64,000 nucleotides of DNA, from positions 91,000 through 154,999 of the IMG/VR virus record IMGVR_UViG_3300027792_000307; one strand, written 5' to 3'. The notes under the pieces are model-generated. The model ran no database searches, had not been told where the DNA came from, and was given only the letters and a program-made list of their open reading frames with translations. The DNA comes from a virus. Below, one piece after another: positions 1-8,675 of the stretch; within the stretch, counting starts at the first letter, position 1; every line of letters starts with the position of its first letter. The position numbers and the translations under genes are program-made.

Positions 1-1
1 A

Positions 2-769
2 AATAATATATCCTTATATATAAAAGAATTAAGAGATATTGATACTATATATCATCTGGCAGCAATTCCAGATATGAGAAAGAGTCTTATAGATACTAGG
101 ATAGATTTAGATAATAATATAATAGGAACATATAATATTTTAGAATTAATGAGAAAAAGTGATATAAAAAATCTAATATTTACATCTTCGACAGCTGTTT
201 ATGGGGAATCTTCAATCATTCCTACACCCGAAAATGTTATTGATACAAGACAAATTTCTTTATATGGAGCATCTAAATTATCAAATGAATCCTATATTCA
301 AACTTATTGTTATTTATATGGAATTAAATCGTGGATATTTAGACTTTCCAATGTAATTGGTAAATATCAACATCGAGGTTTAATTGTTGATATATATAAT
401 AAACTAAAGATTGACAATAAAAAACTAGAAATTTTAGGTAATGGAAGTCAATTAAAATCTTATTTTAGTGTAGAAGACTTTTTAAATGGAATAACTAAAA
501 TACCTAAAATAGATGGGAACAAACGGGTTGAAATATATAATCTTGGTAATAATCATGCAACAACTGTAAATAATATGGTAGGATATATATGTGATTATAT
601 GAATGTTAGACCAGAATACAAGTTTATTGGTGGAGAAGTTGGATGGTCCGGTGATACGAAATGCACATTTGCTTCTATAGACAGGGCGAAATCTGTAGGT
701 TGGAAACCTAAATATAGTACAAAAGAAGCTGTTAATATAACTTTAGACTATTTATCTGGTAGTATATGA
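2..769 (+). CDS. NAD-dependent sugar epimerase/dehydratase (5' end outside window)
   Basis: Extended short-chain dehydrogenase/reductase that would interconvert or dehydrate nucleotide-activated sugars in the cytoplasm. The frame is open from the first bases of the window: codons before the first ATG (74) already read YHLAAIPD, a typical family segment, so the true start and the Rossmann glycine motif lie upstream of base 1. Visible landmarks are the TSSTAVYGE strand with the catalytic Ser/Thr and the YGASK active-site Tyr-x3-Lys near base 263. The stop overlaps the next start as ATGA. It heads a cassette with glycosyltransferases, which fits supply of a modified sugar donor. The exact reaction (UDP-glucose 4-epimerase-like or dehydratase) cannot be told from this fragment. 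Confidence 0.88.
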   Translation, partial: NNISLYIKELRDIDTIYHLAAIPDMRKSLIDTRIDLDNNIIGTYNILELMRKSDIKNLIFTSSTAVYGESSIIPTPENVIDTRQISLYGASKLSNESYIQTYCYLYGIKSWIFRLSNVIGKYQHRGLIVDIYNKLKIDNKKLEILGNGSQLKSYFSVEDFLNGITKIPKIDGNKRVEIYNLGNNHATTVNNMVGYICDYMNVRPEYKFIGGEVGWSGDTKCTFASIDRAKSVGWKPKYSTKEAVNITLDYLSGSI

Positions 770-1659
770 AGATATTATTTTATTCATCACAAGAAAATCA
801 ACGATTTCTAGCTTTCGGTGATATAGTTACATTAATACAATCTTGTTATTTTAAAGGAAGAGAATTGGGTTATAATGAGGTATATCTTCAATGGTTCGAA
901 AAAAACTCCTTTTCTTGGAATGATGACGGAACAAATAAGGGAAATTTAAATATACCTGGGGAATTAATATTACCAATAAAATTGATAGATGATATTAATA
1001 TAGATTGTGATTTAAAGATAGATTTGAGTAAACCAAATATACTCTTTTATGGGAGCCCACCAATAATACATAAAGATATCAAACCCACACAAATATGTCT
1101 ATCTTATTTAAATAAGTATTACGTTGATAGAAAGGAACGACCTGTATTTAATATCCAAAAAACAGGAAAGTTTGGGGATTATATCTTAATACATTTCAGG
1201 TATTCTTCTAATGAAAGACAATTAAATAGAAACTTAGATATTAGTTATTATAAAAATTTAGTTATGAAAATTAGGGAATTATACCCGTCAATTAAGATAT
1301 GGAAATTTGGGGAAAGAAGCCCTATAGATAATTTATTTGATAGAAAATTTCAATATTTTTATGAGAATTTAGATAATCTATTTGAATTAACAAATGAATC
1401 CAAAATATATATATCGTCCGAATGTGGTGCTCTGCAATTAGGACATATGTTTAACATTCCTATGATAACATTACTATCATCAAAGCATAAATTACAGGGG
1501 ACTACAAAAGAAGGATGGGATAATTGGAGATTAGCCTTGCCTTGGATTATTGGAGAAACAGATAGAGATTATTCTTATACAGATAAACAATTATTATTAA
1601 TGGAAAATAATTACGATGAATTTGATTTAATACAACCATTTATGGAGAAACATATATGA
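766..1659 (+). CDS. Putative glycosyltransferase, GT-B / heptosyltransferase-like
   Basis: 297 aa. The C-terminal half has a pattern seen in family-9-like GT-B transferases: a strand followed by YISSECGALQLGH and IPMITLL (about residues 213-236), the nucleotide-sugar binding end in that fold. The N-terminal half is less diagnostic. It starts on an ATGA overlap with the epimerase and ends overlapping a small zinc-finger ORF, so it belongs to the same transcript. Acceptor and donor are unknown; a role in building a surface or virion glycan is inferred from the neighbours. Family assignment is tentative because only the C-terminal motif is recognisable. Confidence 0.6.
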   Translation: MKILFYSSQENQRFLAFGDIVTLIQSCYFKGRELGYNEVYLQWFEKNSFSWNDDGTNKGNLNIPGELILPIKLIDDINIDCDLKIDLSKPNILFYGSPPIIHKDIKPTQICLSYLNKYYVDRKERPVFNIQKTGKFGDYILIHFRYSSNERQLNRNLDISYYKNLVMKIRELYPSIKIWKFGERSPIDNLFDRKFQYFYENLDNLFELTNESKIYISSECGALQLGHMFNIPMITLLSSKHKLQGTTKEGWDNWRLALPWIIGETDRDYSYTDKQLLLMENNYDEFDLIQPFMEKHI

Positions 1660-1775
1660 TAAGATTTTATTGTGAAGACTGTAAAATATATTATAGGAAC
1701 GACTCAGAAGGCCTAATAGAATGTCCTATATGTAAAGGAAGAAATATAAAAATTCAGAAGCTAGGTATAAAATGA
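1656..1775 (+). CDS. 39-aa zinc-ribbon microprotein
   Basis: Short ORF fitting exactly between two glycosyltransferase genes, overlapping each by ATGA. It encodes two CxxC knuckles (CEDC near residue 6 and CPIC near residue 23) separated by 13 residues, the spacing of a rubredoxin-type zinc ribbon. Coupled overlaps on both sides and the metal-binding pattern argue that it is translated. Function unknown; it could be a structural zinc protein or an accessory to the sugar enzymes. Confidence 0.65.
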   Translation: MIRFYCEDCKIYYRNDSEGLIECPICKGRNIKIQKLGIK

Positions 1776-2758
1776 AAATAAGTGTAATATTACCAACATA
1801 TAGAAAAAATAATAGACAAGAATTGGATAATCTAAATAAAATTTATTGTGAATCTAAATCGAGCCATACAGATTTACCAATGGAATTTAGAAATCTTGCG
1901 GTAGATGATTTGCACGATGTAGACCATATATTATCCCCAACATTAAGTTCATTATCATACCAAAAATTTACTGATTTTGAACTTATCCTATGTCATAAAC
2001 ATCCAGAAGATATCAAAGATTTAGTTAAAGATTTTAGTGATTTTATTGATATCAAAATAGTAAAAGAGAAACTCTCAATATGGCACTCTTTGGGGGATTA
2101 TGCTACAGTTAATAATAATAGAAATACAGGTATAATTTATTCTAGAGGCGAGCTTCTATTTTTCCTTGACGATATGACTATATTCAATAAGAATCTTTTA
2201 CAAACTATATGGAATAACTATATGGAGGGTTTTTATACAACATGTAAAGTAGTTAAAAGGATTAAACTACAAGATAATAAGATAGTTGGTAATAGCAAAA
2301 TGAAGAATATTTCTGAAGGAGATGTAATACCTAATACTATGACGTGGTCTTATGGTATGTCCGTATCATCAAAGGAGTGTTTTAAGATAAATGGATTCGA
2401 TGAAATATGGGATGGTTCTTTTGGTGGAACAGATATGGACTTTGGTAGAAGATTGAACAGAATTACTAAATATAAAAGGAAGGCTGGCCCAATAATATAC
2501 GAATTTGCTCATTATACAGAGCAGGATAAGAGAAAGAAGATTAGAGATGACGAGGCAATCAGACAATTATGTAAACAGTCACCAATACCACAAATAGTTA
2601 GAGCTAACTCATGGAAACCAACAGAAGAAGAACAACGAGAATATGTAAATTGGCATTTAAAGAATATTGGTGAATTGGATCTTAATTGGAATCAATTTAC
2701 AAATGTACCATTTATAAATCTTAAGGAATTAAATGATAACGAGAGAAGAAGTAATTAA
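1772..2758 (+). CDS. Glycosyltransferase family 2-like protein (GT-A fold)
   Basis: 328 aa. It opens with the GT-A strand KISVILPTYR, has the nucleotide-sugar/metal motif FLDDM at about residues 131-135 (the DxD-equivalent), and a GFDE...GGTDMDFGRRL segment near 207-227 that matches the acceptor-side GxxE/D region of GT2 enzymes. It would transfer a sugar from an activated donor to an unknown acceptor. It sits in the plus-strand glycan cassette and overlaps the FkbM gene by 26 bp. No membrane helices are seen, so it is probably cytosolic or peripheral. Confidence 0.82.
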   Translation: MKISVILPTYRKNNRQELDNLNKIYCESKSSHTDLPMEFRNLAVDDLHDVDHILSPTLSSLSYQKFTDFELILCHKHPEDIKDLVKDFSDFIDIKIVKEKLSIWHSLGDYATVNNNRNTGIIYSRGELLFFLDDMTIFNKNLLQTIWNNYMEGFYTTCKVVKRIKLQDNKIVGNSKMKNISEGDVIPNTMTWSYGMSVSSKECFKINGFDEIWDGSFGGTDMDFGRRLNRITKYKRKAGPIIYEFAHYTEQDKRKKIRDDEAIRQLCKQSPIPQIVRANSWKPTEEEQREYVNWHLKNIGELDLNWNQFTNVPFINLKELNDNERRSN

Positions 2759-3377
2759 TTCTGTTACTTGGACTAATCTTTCCAAGCATTTCAATGAACT
2801 TGATAAAAGTATAGATGTAAATCCTGGAGACCATGTAATTGATTGTGGAGCACACTTCGGAGATATAACACTTTACTTGATGCTTAGAGCAGGAGAATTA
2901 GGAAAAGTCTATGGCATAGAAGCAGATTCGTACAATTATTCTATTCTAAAAAATTGGGTTGATAATTTGAACATAGGTAAATATATAACTCCAATAAACT
3001 TAGCTATATCAAATAAAAAGGGAACAATAAGATTATATAAATCTGATACACACACAACAAGACACTCTATTTTCAAAAATCTAATGGAAGATAGGAATAA
3101 TTATGAGGAAGTAAAATCGGATACTTTAGATAATATAGTAGAAAGATATAGAATTAAAAAACTTGATTTTATCTATATGAATATGGAGGGAGCAGAATAT
3201 TTAGCGTTTGAAGGTATGACAAATATATTAGATAAATTTAAACCAAGATTCTGCATAGCTGAACATAAAAATGAAATATTTAAAGAAAAAATACCAGAAA
3301 TACTAAAAAATTATGGTTATAAAACAAAAATAATTAATGATAAGGTAAAGGATAGGATAGTAATTGCAGAAATATAA
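2733..3377 (+). CDS. FkbM-family SAM-dependent methyltransferase
   Basis: 214 aa. The SAM-binding loop VIDCGAHFGD lies at residues 35-44, the acidic motif GIEAD at 61-65, and a later segment DFIYMNMEGAEY matches the FkbM core. These enzymes O-methylate sugars or small molecules; here the likely substrate is a sugar of the glycan assembled by the neighbouring transferases. The ATG start overlaps the glycosyltransferase by 26 bp, and the 3' end overlaps the radical SAM gene. Confidence 0.88.
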   Translation: MITREEVINSVTWTNLSKHFNELDKSIDVNPGDHVIDCGAHFGDITLYLMLRAGELGKVYGIEADSYNYSILKNWVDNLNIGKYITPINLAISNKKGTIRLYKSDTHTTRHSIFKNLMEDRNNYEEVKSDTLDNIVERYRIKKLDFIYMNMEGAEYLAFEGMTNILDKFKPRFCIAEHKNEIFKEKIPEILKNYGYKTKIINDKVKDRIVIAEI

Positions 3378-4647
3378 AGTATTAATAGTAATGGACGATA
3401 TAAATTATGAATATTTGGGGATAATGTACATATCCAAAATACTAAAAAATGCTGGAAATATAATTAAGTTGCATCTATTAAAAGATCCAATAGAGAATAT
3501 ATTAGAATTCAAACCAGATTTTGTGTTATATAGCTTAATTACAGGAGATCATCAAAAGTTTATAGAATTTAATAAAAAATTGAAGGAATTAATAAATTTC
3601 ACATCTATATTTGGTGGACCACATCCTACATATTTTACAGATATGATAAATATAAAGGGGGTCGATTATATATTACGTGGAGAAGGAGAATTATCTATTC
3701 TTGATATATTAAAGAAGCCAAAAGAACGGATTATAATAGGAAAATTACCAGAAAATTTGGATGATATTCCCTTCCCAGATAGAGATTTGTTATATCATAT
3801 AACAAAACATAAGAATAATCCTATAAGACATTTTATATCCTCTAGAGGATGTCCTTATAACTGTTCTTATTGTTATAATAGCATATGGAGAAAAATATAT
3901 AAAAATAAAAAGACAGTTAGATATAGAAGTCCAGAGAATGTTATAAAAGAGATATTAGAGGTTATATCAAAATATTATACAAAATTAATATATTTCCAAG
4001 ACGATTGCTTTGATGCAAATAAGGAATGGCTATATAAGTTCTTAGATTTATATAAAAAGAATTTAAATTTACCATTTCACTGTATTATTAGATTAGATAT
4101 ATTGGATGATAAAACGGCCAAAAAGTTATCTGAAGCCGGTTGTATAAGTGTTAGATGTGCCGCTGAAAGTGGTAATGATTATCTTAGAAATAAAATACTA
4201 CATAGAAATATGTCTAAAGAGAGTATATACACAGGAACAAAATTACTTAAAAAATATAAAATAGGATTTGTGCTACAAAATATGATAGGATTGCCTGAGA
4301 GTAATTTAAAAAGAGATATGGAAACCTTATTTGTTAATATTAAATGTAGACCAACTCTTGGATGGTGTAGTATATTCCAACCTTATCCTATGACAGAAAT
4401 AGGAAAGAGTTTTATTTTGGATGTAGATACATTTAAACCTAGTTTCTACGAGGAAAGCATAATTGATATACCTCATAAAAAAGAGGTTAAAAAATTACAG
4501 AAAATATTCGGTACTATAACAAAGTATCCATTTCTCTATATATTTACCCCAATCCTTATTAAGCTACCTTTAGATAAGATATATAAAAAACTGTGGATAT
4601 ATAACAATAATAGAGCCGATAAGATATTATATGGGGGTATTATATGA
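3364..4647 (+). CDS. B12-binding-type radical SAM enzyme
   Basis: 427 aa. Residues about 1-120 resemble a cobalamin-binding (Rossmann-like) domain, with the IFGGPHPT and YILRGEGE segments. The [4Fe-4S] cluster motif CPYNCSYC is at residues 163-170 (CxxxCxxC), followed by a radical SAM barrel. Such enzymes often methylate unactivated carbons or rearrange substrates. The reading frame starts at TTG (3364), overlapping the FkbM stop; the first ATG (3391) would remove the first beta strand, so TTG is preferred. No classical DxHxxG cobalamin-ligand motif is obvious, so B12 dependence is uncertain. In a glycan cassette it may modify a sugar. Confidence 0.85.
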   Translation: MQKYKVLIVMDDINYEYLGIMYISKILKNAGNIIKLHLLKDPIENILEFKPDFVLYSLITGDHQKFIEFNKKLKELINFTSIFGGPHPTYFTDMINIKGVDYILRGEGELSILDILKKPKERIIIGKLPENLDDIPFPDRDLLYHITKHKNNPIRHFISSRGCPYNCSYCYNSIWRKIYKNKKTVRYRSPENVIKEILEVISKYYTKLIYFQDDCFDANKEWLYKFLDLYKKNLNLPFHCIIRLDILDDKTAKKLSEAGCISVRCAAESGNDYLRNKILHRNMSKESIYTGTKLLKKYKIGFVLQNMIGLPESNLKRDMETLFVNIKCRPTLGWCSIFQPYPMTEIGKSFILDVDTFKPSFYEESIIDIPHKKEVKKLQKIFGTITKYPFLYIFTPILIKLPLDKIYKKLWIYNNNRADKILYGGII

Positions 4648-5546
4648 ATATAGGATATTGTTTACAAGGCTATCCAGTTAAAAGTCAAACCTGGATTCCT
4701 CTAGAAATAGAAGAATTAGAAAAAAGGGGTCATAAAGTTAATGTTATTGATATAGAGAAACCTTTAAATCAAAAAGAAATTAAGGAATGTGAGTTTATAA
4801 TTTGTCACTTTGCTTTCCAAGGTTTATATGCAAGTAGATGGGGGATACCTTATGGGGTAATCCCACACGCCTACGATATATTTAAAGATAATGGAACCAC
4901 TCTTAAAAAAGTATCGGAATATAAAAATTGTAAGTTTATAGGATGTGTTTCAGAATTTCATAAAGAAAAGTATATAGAATGGGGGATTAATAAACCACTA
5001 AAATATACGTTTGTTTGCTGTAATGTGGATACATTATATAAAAAGAAAGAAAATCTTGGTGAAAAAATTATTACAGGTGGTAGAGACAAAGAAAAGAAGG
5101 GATTTAAATATGCCGCAGAGGGTTTCCCAACAATCCATATGTTTGGTAGCGAATCTTTAAACTCTTATAAATCAATATCAAATAGAATAACCTGTTATAA
5201 TTGGCCATCTATTAAAAAATTAAGGAATTTATTAGATGAATCTTGGTTATTTGTTGCCCCATTTGTTATAGCGTCAAATGGTGATATGGATAGTCCATTA
5301 TGTACAACAGTGAAGGAAGCTCTATTAATGGAATTACAGGTTCTGACAACAGATATTTGGGGTAATAAAGAGTTTAAATATGTACATTATACTACAAAGG
5401 AAGATATAGCTAAAGGATACAATGGAGAAGTTTACAAGCAGATTATTAAAGAAAGGAATACCAGTGGAAGACAATATGTTATTGATACATTCTCACCAAA
5501 AGTATGTATAAATAAATATCTTTCTGCGATTGAAAGTGTACTATAA
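4644..5546 (+). CDS. Glycosyltransferase, GT-B fold (family 4-like)
   Basis: 300 aa. The N-terminal domain begins with a GT-B-type strand and the helix LEIEELEKRGHKV; the C-terminal part contains DSPLCTTVKEALLMEL (about residues 213-228), matching the glutamate-containing nucleotide-sugar site of GT4 enzymes, followed by a strand ending in TTD. It overlaps the radical SAM gene by ATGA. It is probably the third sugar transferase of the cassette. It is shorter than most GT4 proteins (about 350-400 aa), so part of the N-terminal domain is compact. Confidence 0.7.
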   Translation: MNIGYCLQGYPVKSQTWIPLEIEELEKRGHKVNVIDIEKPLNQKEIKECEFIICHFAFQGLYASRWGIPYGVIPHAYDIFKDNGTTLKKVSEYKNCKFIGCVSEFHKEKYIEWGINKPLKYTFVCCNVDTLYKKKENLGEKIITGGRDKEKKGFKYAAEGFPTIHMFGSESLNSYKSISNRITCYNWPSIKKLRNLLDESWLFVAPFVIASNGDMDSPLCTTVKEALLMELQVLTTDIWGNKEFKYVHYTTKEDIAKGYNGEVYKQIIKERNTSGRQYVIDTFSPKVCINKYLSAIESVL

Positions 5547-5778
5547 ATACCGTGTATTGTGGTGTTGGTCTTCAACAGATTACCCAGAATTAACAGAAGA
5601 AAAAATACAGAATTATTTTAAATATTCTGAAGATTTTCCTAAATATGGATTATATGAAGAATGGGTTGTTCTAAGTGAACACGAATTTGTGGAATATAGA
5701 TTTAATCATTGGAATCACGATTACTTCATAAGAGTAATAGAAAAGGAGGAATATGAGAAGAAAAAAAATATTAAATGA
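5530..5778 (+). CDS. Hypothetical protein, 82 aa
   Basis: No family recognised. It is rich in aromatic residues (WCWSS near the N-terminus, YRFNHWNHDYF near residue 60) and ends in a charged EKEEYEKKKN tail. The frame begins at TTG 5530 inside the end of the glycosyltransferase gene, with a GTG two codons later as an alternative. It overlaps the following small ORF. Placement in a tightly packed operon supports it being a real gene. Confidence 0.55.
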   Translation: MKVYYKYRVLWCWSSTDYPELTEEKIQNYFKYSEDFPKYGLYEEWVVLSEHEFVEYRFNHWNHDYFIRVIEKEEYEKKKNIK

Positions 5779-5887
5779 AGAATCTCACGGAATTGACGAG
5801 CACAATTATTATATAAAGAGAAAAAAACAATGTCCTAAATGTATTAAGGGATCGAAGATAGTTCATGAATCGGAGTTAAAATGTTAG
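5753..5887 (+). CDS. 44-aa basic microprotein with one CxxC
   Basis: The short ORF is preceded by a strong ribosome-binding site, AAGGAGGA, about 3 bases upstream of the ATG; it overlaps the 82-aa gene before it and the coiled-coil gene after it. The product is Lys/Arg-rich with a single CPKC (residues 27-30), so it might bind metal only as a dimer or with a partner. Function unknown. The ribosome-binding site is the main evidence. Confidence 0.6.
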   Translation: MRRKKILNEESHGIDEHNYYIKRKKQCPKCIKGSKIVHESELKC

Positions 5888-6102
5888 AAATAGAGCAAAA
5901 ATATGAATTAGAAAAAAAGATACTTAAAACGCTGCGATTGCTGGAAATAACTACCCATCCATTAAAGAAAAAAAGGTTGGATAAGAAACTTCAAGGTTTA
6001 TTTAAAAAACTACAGGAATTACAGACAAAAAAACAGGAATATATAAAAGTAGATTTAATAGAAGAAAATGTTATAAATAATGAGAAAAATAATGGAGAAT
6101 GA
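5881..6102 (+). CDS. Hypothetical coiled-coil protein, 73 aa
   Basis: Almost entirely Lys/Glu/Leu heptad-like sequence (LEIEQKYELEKKILKTLRLL and LQGLFKKLQELQTKK), predicting one or two long helices. It overlaps its neighbours on both sides, so it is translated in the same operon. No enzymatic motif. It may be a small oligomeric or DNA-associated protein; nothing more can be supported. Confidence 0.55.
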   Translation: MLEIEQKYELEKKILKTLRLLEITTHPLKKKRLDKKLQGLFKKLQELQTKKQEYIKVDLIEENVINNEKNNGE

Positions 6103-6604
6103 AGAAATAATAAAAAATATAAAAAAATTATCAAAAGAACCATTCTACGATATTAAATCAATGTCAATAGAATTAGGTATAAGTAGAAAATTTATAAAAG
6201 AAGTTTGTAAAAATAATGATATATGTATACCACAAAATAGATCTGAAATTCGTAAAAGAAGTAAATATCGACTACTTGTTAGTAGACATGATTATTTAGT
6301 AGAAAAAGGTCAAGTTATTTTCTTATTAAGTAATGGATATATGAAATGTAAAGATTGCGGAGAGATTAATTTTGATTTACTAACTATAGATCATAAAAAT
6401 GGTGGGGGATCAAGAATAAAGAAGAATACGGGATTAAGTGCAATCATGACTGTAATGATAGAATTAAATAAAGGAATATTGGATATAGATAACTATGATA
6501 TAATTTGTCATAATTGTCAACATCTAAGAGCATTAAATAATTGTTATAAATCAAGAACTTGGAATTACGAGGAATTTAAGGATTGGAATGGAGAAAAATT
6601 TTAA
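6080..6604 (+). CDS. HNH endonuclease-like protein with zinc knuckles
   Basis: 174 aa. The N-terminal part (about 25-50) resembles a helix-turn-helix (MSIELGISRKFIKEV). The C-terminal part has CKDCG (90-94), the catalytic TIDHKNGGG (102-110) and a second knuckle CHNC (143-146), the usual order in virus-borne HNH proteins. It would nick or cut DNA, either as a free-standing homing nuclease or in virus DNA metabolism. A second ATG four codons in (6092) is possible. It is the last gene of the plus-strand cassette before the convergent junction. Confidence 0.78.
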   Translation: MRKIMENEEIIKNIKKLSKEPFYDIKSMSIELGISRKFIKEVCKNNDICIPQNRSEIRKRSKYRLLVSRHDYLVEKGQVIFLLSNGYMKCKDCGEINFDLLTIDHKNGGGSRIKKNTGLSAIMTVMIELNKGILDIDNYDIICHNCQHLRALNNCYKSRTWNYEEFKDWNGEKF

Positions 6605-6776
6605 TTTAATGAAAAGACCGCACCAAAGTAGCCAAAATTAAAAATATGCTCTCCAGTGCCCTATATTAGCAACATTTTAGAGAAATATAGCAAGTATTAG
6701 ATACATTTTTTCAATGTTTAAATTTTATGTAGTTTATGTAGACTTTTTAGGAAAATGGATACTTTTATGGCATTTT
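6605..6776. other. Convergent intergenic region with T-runs
   Basis: This AT-rich gap separates the plus-strand cassette from the end of the long minus-strand operon. On the plus strand there are T-runs (ACATTTTTTC near 6700 and GACTTTTTAGG near 6742) that could stop archaeal transcription, which depends mainly on oligo-T. No strong hairpin or gene is visible. Confidence 0.4.
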
Positions 6777-6866
6777 CTACATAAAGTTATTCCATAAAGA
6801 TAATAATAATTCTGGTTCTATTTCGTATATTGTAATAAATTTTCCATTAATTTTGTTTCTTTCCAT
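6777..6866 (-). CDS. Possible 29-aa terminal ORF of the late operon
   Basis: The ATG follows the stop of the upstream gene by one base (TAA-T-ATG), the same arrangement as other genes here, and encodes a charged short protein (MERNKINGK... to ...LWNNFM). No ribosome-binding site of its own; it would rely on coupling. Function unknown, and chance cannot be excluded at this length. Confidence 0.35.
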   Translation of the reverse strand: MERNKINGKFITIYEIEPELLLSLWNNFM

Positions 6867-6867
6867 A

Positions 6868-7479
6868 TTATAAATAACTACTAGAAGACACGTAACCTTC
6901 TATCTTACATTCTATCCACTGAGAATTCCTTATAGGGTGAAGCGTCAACGTTTTCGGGTAGATTATCTGATTCCTTCTCATTCTTTTTAATGTACTATCA
7001 TTCATGCGTTGAGAAGAGGGGGTTGGGTACAATCTTAAAGTATTGTAACCTTGCCACGAGGAATCTACAAAGTGAGGTTTCCCTAGTATTTTATATAGTT
7101 CTCTAACAGCACCTGGTCTTATATTTTCCATTAAAGTGTCTACATCTTCTTTATATAGCCAGGTTTCTACTATAACTGAATAATCCTGAACATCCCAGCG
7201 AGAACATCTACAGTCGATATATTCTGTATCTAAACCCTGTCCATAGAATATAGCTAGGTCATTAATCCATATAGGAGGGCCTATAGGTTCTATTTCTATA
7301 ACTAGATTCCCAAAGCAAATACCTAAATTTGGGGACATTCCTTCTCCACCCTCTCCTAAAAAGGATATTGGGAATGAAAGTGGAAACTTATCTAATTCCC
7401 CACCTACACCACCTATACCATCAAAATAGTATGGAAAAGCAAAATGACTTGCTGCTGGGTGTTCCTGTCTTTCAGTCAT
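6868..7479 (-). CDS. Tail-tip associated paralogue (203 aa, N-terminally extended)
   Basis: The C-terminal ~125 residues match two smaller proteins encoded next to the hub gene: shared CSRWDVQDY, IRPGA.RELYKILG.P.FVDSSWQG.NTLRL and a final KIEGY segment. The N-terminal ~75 residues are an extra Gly-rich region (GIGGVGGELDKFPLSFPISF). Function unknown; the position of its paralogues beside the hub suggests a baseplate or fibre-attachment role. The start is set at 7479 because it gives the ATGA overlap used throughout this operon; an upstream in-frame ATG (7494) would add five residues. Confidence 0.7.
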   Translation of the reverse strand: MTERQEHPAASHFAFPYYFDGIGGVGGELDKFPLSFPISFLGEGGEGMSPNLGICFGNLVIEIEPIGPPIWINDLAIFYGQGLDTEYIDCRCSRWDVQDYSVIVETWLYKEDVDTLMENIRPGAVRELYKILGKPHFVDSSWQGYNTLRLYPTPSSQRMNDSTLKRMRRNQIIYPKTLTLHPIRNSQWIECKIEGYVSSSSYL

Positions 7480-8663
7480 GCTCCAGCAACCCATCTCCAG
7501 GAAGTAACAGATCCAACTCTATGATAAATATTTGCTGATTTTTGTATGTATCCGATTGTCCAAGAAGTTGGATTAGATGAATTGGTTATAAATCCCTTTG
7601 AAACCCCATATTGACCAGATTTTAATGTCCAACTATTTGTTGACCCGATGAAGGTCCCATAAGTAGTCCATCCAACTTCTGGAGCGTAAGCTTCTTCCAC
7701 TTCTATCGAATTATAAAATGGTTCCGTTGTTATTAATTTTCTAACAAAAACATCATCTACAAGAACATAGTCGCTTCCTGTTAAGGTAACACCATGAACA
7801 TGGCTAGTTAAAGCACCATTTGAAGTAGTGCTATCACTTACAGTATCTTCAGAAATACCAGAATAGAACACTTCCATATCTGAACCTACTACACTTGCTT
7901 CGATGTTATACCAAGTATTCTCTGATACTGGTCCTTCATTGCCTCCGATATTTGACCAAGCTCCAGTGGCAAATTCAAAAAATCCACCATCACTTGCACT
8001 ATTTTGAACTCTCCAACAATAACCTTGATTAAAAGTTAACCCATCTGTCCGCCAACCGAATTGATGTATCTTTCTTGCACCAGCACCAGCTAAATAAACT
8101 TTGTAATGTAATGCAAAATCTGTAAGATTTGTAATATCACTTGCATAACATCTAGTATCATAATAGGAATTTTTAGTTTGTGATGCATCTGGGTTATGTC
8201 GTAAACAACCACCATCTATGACAATACAATCTGTATTTTGATCATCTATTGTCCATTTAGATAAATCTCCAGAAAAGTCATCAAAGAATAAGAATGTATT
8301 GTCTCCGTTAGAAGAATTCTTTGCTTCAGAATTTCCATAATATATATAAACATCTAAATTGGATTCTAAACTATCTGATACTTCAACCCATACAGTTGCT
8401 AATCTATTTGGAGCAGTTCCAGATACTTCTTCAACCCAAAAGTCTAATAAAGTTTCATGGTCATCTAATGTAAACCTTAAATCCCCACTATAGTTAGATC
8501 CGGAAGGAAACTTTTCGGAATGTCCACCCAAATCAAAATTCTCACCAGTAGCATCTACACTTTCTCCAACTAATAATTTAACCTGGTAATCTGTACCTGC
8601 ACCAGTTTGGCCAGATATAGTAATTTTTCTTCTATAAGGCCAATTAGAATTATACCAACTCAT
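7476..8663 (-). CDS. DUF2341 / lectin-like adhesin, 395 aa
   Basis: Starts with WPYRRKITI, the signature of DUF2341 modules, followed by the WVEVSD.L and VYIYYGN strands and FLFFDDFSGDLSKW, which introduces a concanavalin-like jelly-roll (about 130-310). The C-terminal ~80 residues are Ser/Trp-rich repeats (STNSWTL, PTSWTIGY, TSWRWV). This predicts a carbohydrate-binding tip protein of the virion. It resembles the larger DUF2341 protein at 11983-14295 and the 368-aa one at 31441. A ligand cannot be named. Confidence 0.75.
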   Translation of the reverse strand: MSWYNSNWPYRRKITISGQTGAGTDYQVKLLVGESVDATGENFDLGGHSEKFPSGSNYSGDLRFTLDDHETLLDFWVEEVSGTAPNRLATVWVEVSDSLESNLDVYIYYGNSEAKNSSNGDNTFLFFDDFSGDLSKWTIDDQNTDCIVIDGGCLRHNPDASQTKNSYYDTRCYASDITNLTDFALHYKVYLAGAGARKIHQFGWRTDGLTFNQGYCWRVQNSASDGGFFEFATGAWSNIGGNEGPVSENTWYNIEASVVGSDMEVFYSGISEDTVSDSTTSNGALTSHVHGVTLTGSDYVLVDDVFVRKLITTEPFYNSIEVEEAYAPEVGWTTYGTFIGSTNSWTLKSGQYGVSKGFITNSSNPTSWTIGYIQKSANIYHRVGSVTSWRWVAGA

Positions 8664-8675
8664 ATTAACCCTTAA

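Noticed and set aside
1-6604. Host chromosomal fragment next to a provirus
   Set aside because: The sugar cassette has the same AT-richness and overlapping gene style as the late operon and no junction or integrase is seen; it cannot be fully excluded without the sequence to the left.
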